From: Bilabrum cf. latius
Taxonomy: Eukaryota; Bigyra: Bicosoecida; Bigyra; Bicosoecida
Direction: 5' to 3'
Length of the DNA: 64,000 bases
NCBI GenBank assembly: GCA_965178125.1
Contig: OZ237740.1
Span: forward strand, 434,001-498,000
Part shown: one piece after another, positions 46,718 through 56,923 of the stretch
Layout: every line of letters starts with the position of its first letter
Position numbering within the stretch: the stretch's first letter is position 1
The notes under the pieces: model-generated
Seen by the model: only the letters and a program-made list of their open reading frames with translations
Database searches by the model: none
What the model was told of the DNA's origin: nothing
Program-made: the position numbers and the translations under genes

Positions 46718-47644
46718 ATGGTAGAGATTCAAGAACCAGATATCTTTTATATTAACTCATAGGATACTATAACATCTATTAATACTAATAGACCAGTATC
46801 AATACATGAACAGCGTCAAGGTAATATCTTGACAAATTCACAAAACTACTTATTATCACTTGACCGATGGACTCTTAAATGTCGTATTCCTTTATTTGTA
46901 GCAAGTAAAGAAGTAAAGAATAGCGATAATTAGTCAATTTATAAGATGTCGTTTGTGAAGAAGAGTGATGGAACTACTTACACTCGTAATATTGTCTTAA
47001 CCAAGTCGTTATATTATAGTCTTAAGACCTTATCTAATGAATTTAATAATACTCTTAGTGATTTATGTGGAGATGCTAGTATTCCAACTGATAGTATAGT
47101 ATTTGAATATCACGGTAAGACTAAAACTTTTAGTTTCACCCGTTTAGCGGCTTTTACAAGTGCGTGGACTTTAAGTTTTAACTTTCCTTTATTCTCTATA
47201 TTTGAGACATTTGAATATGACGATGAAGGTAAAGACATCAAGAGTGATACTTATATAAATCTATTAGATGGATATAATGAATAGAGTGCTTCTACCTTAG
47301 ATTAGTTTCCTACTATGGAGTATATTCAAATTATTAGTCCATCACTTCCAATACTTCCAGAATTTACGCCATCATATAAAAGTACATCTAGTACAGAGAT
47401 ACAAAGTGAAAATATCTTAAGTGATTTCAAGATAGACAATACAACAGGAACGAGTTTTATTAAAATAAACTTTAGTAGTGGAGGAAATCATAGATGGCAA
47501 TAGTTCTATAGATCAGCATTTAATAGTTATAGTATAGTACCGTATTTTAGAGATACTTTTGGAAACTTATACGAAATACCCTTTACTTTTGGACAAGGAC
47601 TTAATATAAAAGCTCTATTTAAAAGTAAAAAGTTAATAACTTAA
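46718..47644 (+). CDS. V16, minor capsid (penton) protein
   Basis: 308 residues, five TAG codons, TAA stop. The size is close to the roughly 300-residue virophage penton, and the place between protease and major capsid is the conserved one. Beta-rich with few charged helices, as expected of a single jelly roll. No single diagnostic motif, so the call rests on size, order and composition. Confidence 0.75.
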
Positions 47645-47686
47645 AGTAAAAAATAAATAAATATCTTTAGTCTTAATATATTTATA

Positions 47687-49573
47687 ATGTCTGATATGGA
47701 TAATGTACCTGTAGCAGCACAAAGCAAAGTCGTAGATGACGTCTCAGAACTACCAGTAACTCAAATAGCTGACGAAAAACTCAACTTTGTGGGTGATAGT
47801 CAAGCTATTACTCTAGGAACTACCCTTGGATACTCTTCCAAGTTCCAAAACCACTATGAACCAGATGGTGGTAACTCTAGCGCAACTAATGCATTTAGAA
47901 GTAATTATACTTTCGTAGTGCCATCAAATCAAGGAATGACTGACAGTAATCCCCGTCTAAGAGTTTCATTTGACGTATACATCTATGATAGTTAGAACAA
48001 TGGAGCAGTAGCTCAAACTGATATCGTCAATAAGGTAGCCCCTTCTACATTTATGGTAAATTCAATGATCACAAGTTCCACAGTTAAAATGGGAGACTTA
48101 TCTCGTAGTTCATCACCTTATCAATTAGTCAATTTAATAGCTAGAAGTCTTGACCGTGCCACTCTAGCACAAATAAGTCCTGTCTTTTAGGCTGATAACA
48201 CTTGGGAATTTAATACTGCCGCAAATGGTCTTGCTAAGTCTGTCCTTCAATGGGGTGTAAATGATGATAGTATTATGGAAGCTCGCGGTCCTGGTAAGAA
48301 TTACCGCGCAACACTTGAAAAAGTGGATGCTAATACTCCAATACCTAATAATAATGTAACACCAACTCAAGACTATGTCAAATTACATATTGAAATCTCT
48401 GAAGCACTTCTTGCACGTCCTTTCCAATATATGATGGGTGGTAATGCTAGACCTTTTGTTGATCATCCACAATTAAATGTTAATTTACAAATGAGAAATA
48501 ACTTAATTGATAAGATGTTTAATACTTCAAGTGATTGGAATGGAGACTATGCTTTTGCTTTATCCGATTGCTAGATCCATTTTGATGTCTTTACTTATAA
48601 TACTCATCTTAACTTCTTGAAGAAAGTACCTAAACAAATATTCTACAACTCTGTTGACTTTGAACTACATGAAGAGCCTAAACTTGATAATCCTATCACT
48701 ACTAAAGGTGTCCATACTTTTAATAATTATCAACTTTAGACTTGCCCTTCTTGGTTTGCTGTGTGCTTAGTTGATTCTCAATATGGAGAAGCTAGTGGTA
48801 CACCTCATAGAACACTTGCCATTAACAATATTAAAGTACAACTTAGGTCTTAGGGTTCTATTTTAGGAGAACTTACACAAGACGATATCTTTAGACTTAG
48901 TGAAAGAAATGGATCAAATAGTGAGTATGCTTCTTTTACTAACTTAGATGTAACTGTAGGAGGTGCTTCTAAAGTATACGGATCTAATGGCTGGCTCTTA
49001 TTTAGACTTAGCGATTTAAATACTCCTGAAACTATTCAAAGCAACAGTGCTGACCCTATTAGTATTCGTGTTCAAGTAGCCTATGACGAACCCCCAACCG
49101 CTGCTATGTCTCAAGGATATAAAGCTCAATTATTCTGTGCCTATGACAAGATTATCGTGAATACTAGAGGTGCCGCTATTGAATGGCGTGAAGATAGTGC
49201 TTCTGTTGACCCTGAGAAAGTGGCTAAACCTTCTAATTATACATTTTCTAATATGAACTACTCTAAGAACGTATTAGGTGGAAGACGTCGTAAAGTGATG
49301 CAATTCTTTAAGAGAGCCTTTAACAAAGCTAAAGACTTAGGACGTAAAGTGGTAGACTTTGGAAAGAAAGCTAAAGCTAAATTTGATAAAGTGAAACCAG
49401 CTCTTCGTAAAGCAAGACAAGCAGTAAGTGAATACTTACCCGATGAAGTGAATGACTTAGCTGAACGTGTTGGAGCAGGTCTTTTAACTAGTGGTGGAAG
49501 TCTTTTGACCAGTGGAGGTAAGAAACTAACTAAGGCTCAACTTATGAAACTTAGAAAGTAGCTCAATATGTGA
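47687..49573 (+). CDS. V17, double-jelly-roll major capsid protein with cleavable basic tail
   Basis: 628 residues, six TAG codons, TGA stop. The first 530 residues are beta-rich with many Asn, Thr and aromatic residues and fit a virophage or PLV hexon subunit. G531-G532 is followed by RRRKVMQFFKR and about 95 Lys/Arg-rich residues containing two TSGG segments. In mavirus the major capsid C-terminal domain is removed by the viral protease, which is the established precedent. Follows V16 by 42 bp. Confidence 0.88.
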
Positions 49574-49643
49574 GTCGTAAATTATTAATTAATATTTAAA
49601 AGTTATAAATATTGACTAAATTTAAAAACTCAATACGGGTACG

Positions 49644-49701
49644 CGCCCAGAATTGCGAAAATATATCTTGAATAGCTATAATATTACCGCAATTTGGGGC
49701 G
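49644..49701. repeat. PR 15, between V17 and V18
   Basis: About 70 bp after the capsid stop; followed at once by the V18 promoter module. Confidence 0.95.
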
Positions 49702-49730
49702 GTCATACCTTAAGACTAGTTTAAATATTA

Positions 49731-49760
49731 CGCCAAAAAATATCCACTATATATATAGTT
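49731..49760 (+). promoter_or_regulatory. Promoter module of V18
   Basis: CGCCAAAAAATATCC then ACTATATATATAGTT then ATG; nearly identical to that of V19. Confidence 0.65.
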
Positions 49761-50183
49761 ATGGCAGCAGTATCACCGTGTGAAGACTTACTTTATATGG
49801 AGTATTCATTCTTATTCTTACCACATAGAGAAGACCCAACACTTAAATCTCAAAAGGTTTACTTAGATGATGAACTTGAAGGAGATCCTGAAGACATTGT
49901 AATAGATAAAGATTAGATACAAGTAAATAATAGAGGTCATATAAAGACATATGTAAGTGAAGGAGGCTTTACAAAGTTAAAGGTAGGATAGATAATTGAA
50001 GAGATGGAGCAAGAGGTGCGTAATTAGAATGGTATTGCTTATGATTGTATTTTTTATCATAAAGTTGAACACGACACGAGCACAGATATTTATAAAGTAG
50101 TATGGGGATGGCACAAAGCAGACTTTCCAGTGGATATTTTTGATCCTGCTAGCGTGTATAAGAAACCCCCTAATATGGATTAA
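49761..50183 (+). CDS. V18, unknown
   Basis: 140 residues, three TAG codons, TAA stop. Acidic overall, with aromatic strands near the C-terminus (KVVWGWHKADFPVDIFD). No family recognised. Flanked by PR 15 and PR 16. Confidence 0.65.
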
Positions 50184-50208
50184 TTATTAAAAACTCAATA
50201 CGGGTACG

Positions 50209-50266
50209 CGCCCAGAATTGCGGAAATATATCTTAAATAGCTATAATATTACCGCAATTTCGGGCG
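50209..50266. repeat. PR 16, downstream of V18
   Basis: Starts 26 bp after the V18 stop. Confidence 0.95.
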
Positions 50267-50339
50267 GTCATATGTCTTAATAATAAAGTTATTAATATTA
50301 AGTCATATCTATGTAATAAAAAAAAAATTCTTTGAGCTA

Positions 50340-50560
50340 GTAATTATACCGATGGTTTGACTACTTGGCGAAGTCATTCGTAAGTCATTGTTGTAGCGGG
50401 GCCAGAATGTGAACTGATGCACCTGAAACCCTATTAAGTCTTACGACTAAGTCTGCTACAACCACTTACGACTACTTCTACAGTATCCAAACTCCCTTCA
50501 AAGACTTGCAAGACGTGTGCTTTGTCATGAAAATGACTTACAGAACGACTTACGGCGATG
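50340..50560. other. GC-elevated gene-free segment, possible structured RNA
   Basis: Less AT-rich than the rest of the element, with GTTGTAGC near 50390 able to pair with GCTACAAC near 50455, and several GACTTACG-like words. No open frame. It lies beside the tRNA-like sequence. Confidence 0.3.
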
Positions 50561-50635
50561 TCAGTGGCGGGAATCGAACCCACGACCTTGACTTTGTGAA
50601 ACAATCACGATATCACTAGACCAAGACCACAACGC
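50560..50635 (-). tRNA. tRNA-like sequence, degenerate or unusual
   Basis: On the minus strand, GTGGG-TTCGATT-CCCGC forms a perfect T arm, preceded by a GGTCTAGTG D-loop-like string and a TGATT/AGTCA stem enclosing GTTTCACAA. The 9-base loop contains UUC (Glu-like) but is two bases too long, and the acceptor stem pairs poorly. No CUA anticodon is visible, so it is not an obvious UAG decoder. Confidence 0.35.
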
Positions 50636-50691
50636 ACCAAGAGGTAAAAAATATTATATTCAAATAAATTTAAAAATTCAATACACCTACG

Positions 50692-50749
50692 CGCCCAGAA
50701 TTGCGGAAATATATCTTAAATAGCTATAATATTACCGCAATTTCGGGCG
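50692..50749. repeat. PR 17, upstream of V19
   Basis: TAGCTATAATATTA centre; followed by the V19 promoter module, as PR 15 is at V18. Confidence 0.95.
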
Positions 50750-50778
50750 GTCATATCTTAAGACTAGTTTATTACTTT

Positions 50779-50808
50779 CGCCAAAAAATATCCACTATAT
50801 ATATAGTA
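50779..50808 (+). promoter_or_regulatory. Promoter module of V19
   Basis: CGCCAAAAAATATCC then ACTATATATATAGTA then ATG, 30 nt from box to start. Confidence 0.65.
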
Positions 50809-51159
50809 ATGTCAGATAAAGAAGATATCAAAATTGAACTATCTCAAAATTTTATAGATGAATGTCTTGTTAAAGGTGTAGGTGTCGATGATGTAGTCAG
50901 TAGTATAGGTAAAAGTATTGAGAATCACTTTGATAAATATGTATGGATGAAACCAAAAGACAAAGGTGATGGTTATCGTTAGAATGTCTTTAGTTTTAAA
51001 TTCGACAATATTATCAAGAAACTCGAAAGTACATTGGAACAGTTAGAATATGAAGAGCAAGTGAAACACGTCTAGGAGCTGATGTATCGTGTTGAAAGAA
51101 GTGAATGTGAAAGGAAGAAGAGAGAAGAAAAAATTAAAAAGACAAAAAGAGACCACTAA
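50809..51159 (+). CDS. V19, unknown, helical with basic C-terminus
   Basis: 116 residues, two TAG codons, TAA stop. The ATG next to the promoter module was preferred to earlier in-frame codons lying inside PR 17. The C-terminal 40 residues are Glu/Lys/Arg-rich. No family recognised. Confidence 0.65.
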
Positions 51160-51221
51160 GTCATTTTATATAAGGTATGTATTATTAAGTCTTATTAAGT
51201 TTTTTATTAATAAGTCATAAT

Positions 51222-54020
51222 TTAATTTTGTTGTTCTAGTGGATCATTATCCTCATCAACAAATAAAGCGGGGTCTAAGTCAACCTCTATCTCTTCATCG
51301 GGTAATTGAACCTCTTCATCATCAACAAATATATCTACTTCACGAGTCTTTTTCTTGTTAGACCAGATATATTCCATCTCATCAATAATATCCTAATTAA
51401 ATTCTACATCATAGTTAATTTTCTTTTTCTTACAAGTCATAAATATGTCTTTCCCAAACATTGATTTATATACTTTAAGTATTTCGTAATAAAGACCTTT
51501 ATCAGTGGATAAGTCAACTTTACTTCTTCTTTGGCAGTCATACACTGTCCTATATTCATCTGTTAAGTCTTGATCTAATACTTTCTTTTTGATATTATAA
51601 TCAAGATTAGTTCTTTTAAGACCTAAAGTATCAATCATCTTATTAAGTAAGACTAATTTTCTAGAACTAGACTTAGCATTGATAATATCAAACTCGCCTT
51701 TATTAATTGCTTTCACAAGTAAGTGCTTATCATCTTGTCTAAAGAATTTATTGAAATTAAATAAATTAGATAACTTACCTTTATTAATAAAGTACTCTTT
51801 GTATTTGTCAATATCACCTTCATCTAAGTCTAAATATTTATTAATCTTCTTGACATTAAGACAATTAATATCAAAATTTTCAAGTTGTTTTTCTTTAATG
51901 GTATCTTTGATTTCTTTATCCTTACATCTGGTGATCTTAACAGATAAATCATAAGACACGTCATAACCGGTATCAATTAACTACTTGATCATATGTAATT
52001 TAGGGTTTGTCTTATAACAATCTACCTTGTAAAGATAATTACGATATAGTTTTTTGAATATGATTTTAACTTTGCTCATTTCTTCTTCTACTTTGTCTTC
52101 TACTTCTACCTCGTTGAAGTCGGGATATGTATCACTGACAAATTTAACTAATTCTTCGTAGTCTTTTAAAGAGGTAGCCATAAAAGATTTAACTTGTGAA
52201 AGACTTTCATATGTGCTAGATCGTCCTTTCTAGTAATCAAAAAATATAGTGATATGTGATGGGTTTCTACATCTGTTAAGCTATTGAACCATTTGGGGAG
52301 GTGTGATAGTATGACCTTTGAAATAACCAAAGACTGGTCTAGTCATAGTGCTATCTATCCCGTAAATGACTTTAGGTGAGAAGATAATGATATCAAACAT
52401 ATCCATATCATAGTCTTTGTCTTCGCTTTCTGCTGTAAGTATTAAGATTTTATTTAATTTCTTATCTTTCTCGTTATCTATAATTTTAAGACTAATTAAC
52501 TCATTGATTATATCAGCTTTTGTCTTACTATCACTAGCAAGCATAAATTTCTTGTGTTTCATTAACTCATCTCTAAAAGTCTGTTCGTCATTAACAAATA
52601 CAGTTTTGGTGCCCTTGAACCTGTTTCTGTCATTCCTAATATATTGATAATCTAATTTTAATAATTCTAAGAAATATAGAGCATCTTGAGATAAGTCAGC
52701 ATCTGCTACTATGAACTACTTACAAGTGGTAAGAGCACGAATAAGAGTAATGAAACTCATTGGTCGCCTACCATATAAAGTCGTAGAACTTAAACAGTGT
52801 TCTAAGATACTATTAAACTCATCTAAAAAGACAATATAATCCTTAAAGTTATAATTGCTAAGACTAACAATACTTTCAGGAGTAATAACAATACTATCAC
52901 CCTATTTGTATTTATGGTCTTGATAGAATTTAGTTGATTTTGGAAGACTACGCATCTATTGCTTACCTAATAAAATACGACTAACAACTGATAAAAAGCT
53001 GTCATCTACTCTATTAAATAAATCATTAGCAGCAGTTGTCTTTCCAGAACCAGCCCCCGACTTAACGGCATAGTTGATACCTTTCTTAAAGAATTTAATA
53101 TAACGACCTTTGTCGTCAGCAGTCAAATATCTACGGTCAATCTTCTAATTGACTTTCTTGACTACTTTATTCTTGAATATCTTGTATCGATAATATAGGC
53201 TAAGTCGTTTCTTTTCACTATCTAACTAGTTAAAGAACCATTCAACACATTGAAAAGTGGAATTTTGTAATAATCGAGTAAAAATTATCTTGTTCTTAGT
53301 CGACTAATAGCTTTCTACGTCTTGTTTGCTCCATTCATCAAATATATCATATACCTTATTACCATCTACTGGATTTAAGTATTTAGCGATATAACTTGTA
53401 GCTCTACAAACTAGATGCCAGTTATATGAATTAGAATAATACTCTTTACCTAATTGATATAAGTATTGTTTGTATTCTTCGGGTTTAATCATATAACGGT
53501 AGTCTTCAGCTGTAAGTTGTGGTGAATAGATATTTTGTAGTATGAACATCTTGACGTCAGTTGGTATTCTTTTCACGGATGTTTTTTGTATTAGTTCGTA
53601 TTTCTTACCGTTGATAGAGCTAGGAGGACACATGATAAAGCTATCATTTGTGATCACATCTATATGTTCTTTTCTATTTACTGACCTCTTACTAAACTCT
53701 TCTTCATACTTAAAATACAAATGATATCCATTGGGAGACTTGACAGTGTAAGTATTCATCTCTTGAATAAACTTATCAACACTACCATATTCCGCAATAA
53801 ACTTACCATTTTGAAATTCAGTTTTATTTTTCTCTTTTTCACAATCTAAGTCAAGGACAAAGAAACCTGCACGTCTTCCAGTAAGTAATCCAACATTAAG
53901 ATTTGACTTTCTGGTGATAAGTTTAGTAGATTCCAAATTCTACCAAGACTTAATAAGTGGTTGTTTAGAGTTGTGAGCTATTGAGAAATAAACAGGGTTA
54001 GATATGTGTTCGGTCGTCAT
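51222..54020 (-). CDS. V20, prim-pol fused to origin-binding-protein-type helicase
   Basis: 932 residues in one frame with 11 TAG codons, ending TAA. The N-terminal 230 residues match the archaeo-eukaryotic primase/prim-pol pattern: D57-L-D59 metal site and S-P-N-G-Y-H100-L-Y-F. A P-loop GAGSGKTT follows near residue 322 and Walker B FLDEFNSI with D400-E401. The segment after it (LIRAL, then VADADLSQDAL) fits the Herpes_ori_bp/UL9-type helicase family. It is the likely replication initiator in place of PolB. The last 200 residues are unassigned, with an acidic end. Confidence 0.85.
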
Positions 54021-54050
54021 TCTAGTATATACTATACTAAAGATAATTTT

Positions 54051-54263
54051 TTAAGTCATTTTCTAGACGCACTATTTTGGCTTAAAGGATTGAGATGGAT
54101 TTTCGCGCACAACTAGAGTATTTTTAAATTTTTCAATTTCTGCTGGGGATTTCCCGATTAGTAAATAACTTATAGTCTCTTGAAACTCTATTGGTAAGTC
54201 TTGTAATTGATGTATTGGTTTATTGATAACTTGATTATTTGATTTGGTATCTATTAAATCCAT
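54051..54263 (-). CDS. V21, small unknown protein
   Basis: 70 residues, two TAG codons just before the TAA stop. 30 bp upstream of V20 on the same strand. No domain recognised. Confidence 0.55.
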
Positions 54264-54295
54264 TATTAATAATACTATAATAATAGAATATATTT

Positions 54296-54505
54296 TTAAG
54301 TCTTATTTAATCCTTCTGTATCTGGTTCATCCTTAACCTGTTTTCTCTTCTAATAGTACCCCTTCCATTTCTCTTGATTCTTTTGGTAATATTTCTATTT
54401 AGCTTTTTTAATAGCTTCTTTCTTTTTGGTCTCCTATTCCTTGAGTCTTTGATAATCTTCCATAATGTCTTGAACCTATTTTAATACATCTTTAATATCT
54501 GGCAT
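54296..54505 (-). CDS. V22, small Lys/Gln-rich helical protein
   Basis: 69 residues, four TAG codons, TAA stop. Missed if TAG is treated as a stop. Predicted as a single charged helix. 32 bp upstream of V21. Last gene before the right TIR. Confidence 0.5.
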
Positions 54506-54609
54506 TACTATAGTAATATACTAGATAAATCTTTAAGTTTTTTAAACTAGAAAATGACTTAAAATAAGTGGTATGACTTAGTGAATATGTAAAATTGAAT
54601 ACGGGTGAG

Positions 54610-54667
54610 CGCCCAGAATTGCAAACATAATTTTCTTGATACTTATATATTTCCGCAATTTGGGGCG
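54610..54667. repeat. PR 18, right TIR
   Basis: Mirror of PR 5, followed by the single 28-bp unit. Confidence 0.9.
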
Positions 54668-54848
54668 GTCATATCTGGAGATACAATTTGGGGCGGTCAT
54701 ATTTATTATTAGTTATTTTAAAATATCTCGTCAAGTGGTTAAGTCTTTTTGTGATATCCCGTTAAGTGGTCAATAAAATGAACGGTAAGTCAAAAAAATT
54801 AATCAAAATAAAGAAGTAGTTGATTATTAATTATTGAAGACACCTACG

Positions 54849-54906
54849 CGCCCAGAATTGCGACAATATCTCTTAATATCCTAATATATTTCCGCAATTT
54901 CGGGCC
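54849..54906. repeat. PR 19, right TIR
   Basis: Mirror of PR 4, sharing its GGGCC arm variant. Confidence 0.9.
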
Positions 54907-55020
54907 GTCATTTCTGGACATTTAATATAGCACATACTAGAAATATCTTTATTACAAAATTACACCTCTATAAGATAACTATGTCAAAATTAACAAAATA
55001 TAAAACTCAATACACCTACG

Positions 55021-55078
55021 CGCCCAGAATTGCGACAATATATCTTAATATCCTAATATATTACCGCAATTTCGGGCG
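55021..55078. repeat. PR 20, right TIR
   Basis: Mirror of PR 3. Confidence 0.95.
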
Positions 55079-55372
55079 CTAGTATTATACTATACCATAT
55101 TTAATTATCCTATATTTTCCATTTAATCTAGTGATTAATCATTTCAAAGTAATACACTTGACATAAACCAGTTCATTGAGTCATTTTAAAGTCATCGTCA
55201 AAACATTTATCATTTTTAAGTTATCGTCAAAATATTTATCATTTTAAAGTCATCGTCAAAATATTTATCATTTTTAAGTTATCCCGTTTTGTATTCCTTT
55301 ATATCATATACTCAAACAAAGGACTTAAACATATTTAAAGAATTATGAAAAATAAAACTCAATACACCTACG

Positions 55373-55430
55373 CGCCCAGAATTGCGAAAATATATCTTGA
55401 ATAGCTATAATATTACCGCAATTTCGGGCG
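55373..55430. repeat. PR 21, right TIR
   Basis: Mirror of PR 2. Confidence 0.95.
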
Positions 55431-55768
55431 ATAGATTAAAGGATGTATTTTTAAGGGGATACCCTTATATTTGAAGTTTTGAAGAGATGACATATAAAAG
55501 ACTTTATAAAGTGATTAATATCTCCTTCTAGTTAAATTTAAATATTCAATTATTTAAGTATAGATTGACAAGTAATAAAAAAAGAGATAAATTAAGTTGA
55601 TATATTAGTTTAGTTTTATTTATTAATTTAAATTTTTCATTGGAAGTATTAAAAAGACTTTAATACTTCTGTCAATCTCTTTAAGTATTTATTTAGTTAT
55701 TTTCTAAAGTGGTAAATGTCAATTGATACTTAAAACCAAATCATAATATAAAACTCAATACACCTACG

Positions 55769-55826
55769 CGCCCAGAATTGCGAACATATATTCTTAAATG
55801 ACTATATATTTCCGCAATTTCGGGCG
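55769..55826. repeat. PR 22, right TIR
   Basis: Mirror of PR 1. Confidence 0.95.
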
Positions 55827-56027
55827 GGCATATCCTAAGACTTAGGCTAGGGATTCACTCAACAGATTAAGTAAAGTAAAGGTCTAACAGATAGACATTA
55901 ACGGCGCGAAGGTATTAAATTAGGTAGATATATGAATACATAGCTATTAAATTATTATGTTCAAGTGAAGGACATTATGAAGGACTACGGCTTAAGATGT
56001 TGTGAAGTGGTTAATATTGACCTCTTA

Positions 56028-56128
56028 TGTTATCCGCCAAAATGTGTGTAGTTTTTATATAAGTAAACTCTATTTCTACTATATAGTAGAAATAGAGTTA
56101 TCATAACTCCACATTTTGGCGGATAACA
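56028..56128. repeat. Terminal 101-bp fold-back of the right TIR
   Basis: Mirror of 32481-32581, with the same 19-bp bounding repeats and 34-bp central palindrome. Confidence 0.95.
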
Positions 56129-56133
56129 TCGGC
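56129..56133. repeat. Target site duplication, right (TCGGC)
   Basis: Pairs with 32476-32480. Confidence 0.95.
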
Positions 56134-56360
56134 GGCAAAAAGTTACACTTTCCAGCAGCAATCGCTGTATTTTGTAGGACTTGACCGAGCTTGTAGTCCG
56201 GAAAACCGGTTTTTCCGATTGAAAGAGTTGAAAATGATGATCCTATGGCGTCCAAACCAGATGCTGGCTTGCAGAGCTGGGCTGACCGCAATAGTTCATC
56301 TTCGGTAGCAGCTCGCACCTTGGTGCATGTAAGGGCAATCACAGCCAGCAAATAGTACAT
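56134..56360 (-). CDS. Gene Y copy 2, exon 1, 5' part (signal peptide), cut by the virus
   Basis: ATG at 56360 and the same signal peptide as copy 1. The coding sequence runs into viral DNA after about 76 codons. Read-through would add a few viral codons and stop inside the TIR. Confidence 0.6.
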
Positions 56361-56649
56361 ATCTGCTGCAAAACGTTGAACAGGAGGCAATTTGAGACAC
56401 CTGCGTGCTTCAAGCTGCAAATCTGTCAGAGTTGTGGTTGCAATTTGTCAACAGCATTTCCAGATTCGGAGCTGTCCAGGCGATGAGCAGACCTGTTTGC
56501 TCCACCTGCAGCTATTTCCAACCACTAGCTGGGATTATAACGTCCATCTGGAAAGCATGCAGCTATTTTGTAACAATACAGTGCACTTGAAAGCTGCAAG
56601 GTGGCCGTGGCCAGGTGATGCAGGAATTGGCCAACGCCACCGGCTCTTC
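56361..56649. promoter_or_regulatory. Divergent promoter region of Y and W, copy 2
   Basis: Near-identical to 18348-18636 and keeps the same GCAGCTATTT words. The virus lies about 230 bp inside the Y side, leaving the W side untouched. Confidence 0.4.
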
Positions 56650-56792
56650 ATGCTGGCAGCTATTTTACTCTGCATGGCCCCGCTGGTCCGCTCGAAAACA
56701 ACCAAGGGGCTCAATCATACCATTATTGGTATGCATGAGCTGGGTAGAGGGCAGTCTGAGTGGACTCAAGATCCTATTCCGTCAATCCTTCT
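56650..56792 (+). CDS. Gene W copy 2, exon 1 (signal peptide)
   Basis: MLAAILLCMAPLVRS start; GTGAGC donor at 56793; 131-bp intron; acceptor GCAG ending at 56923. Exon 1 plus exon 2 total 3423 bp, exactly 1141 codons, which supports the junction. Confidence 0.65.
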
Positions 56793-56923
56793 GTGAGCTC
56801 GCTCGATACTACACACACCATAAATCATGAAGCTTTTCGACGCAATCCGAACGCCCGAGTAATCTGCTTAAATGATTTGGCGTATACTACCTACGTTCAG
56901 CTCCTGTATTCCGTGTGTCGCAG

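Larger units (their letters stand above)
32481..56128. mobile_element. Complete endogenous mavirus-like virophage / Polinton-like virus, 23,648 bp
   Basis: It starts TGTTATCC and ends GGATAACA, flanked by a 5-bp duplication and with long terminal inverted repeats. It is far more AT-rich than its flanks. The gene order ATPase - protease - minor capsid - major capsid on one strand is the conserved morphogenesis module of virophages. The rve-type integrase explains the TG...CA ends and short target duplication. No PolB is present; replication genes are a prim-pol/helicase fusion. Of 22 genes, 20 contain in-frame TAG and none looks broken once TAG is sense, so the copy appears intact and recent. 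PLV versus virophage placement needs capsid phylogeny. Confidence 0.95.
54566..56128. repeat. Right terminal inverted repeat, 1563 bp
   Basis: Reverse complement of 32481-34099 apart from two missing 28-bp units and a few substitutions. Carries PR 18-22. No gene recognised. Confidence 0.95.

Noticed and set aside
50410-50450. Hammerhead-like CTGATG...GAAAC string
   Set aside because: The conserved CUGANGA core is not complete and no matching stems are seen.
50560-50635. Virus-encoded suppressor tRNA for UAG
   Set aside because: No CUA anticodon can be placed in the loop of the tRNA-like sequence.
32783-55826. Palindromic repeats as a CRISPR array
   Set aside because: Copies are separated by whole genes of varied length, not by uniform spacers, and no Cas gene is present.
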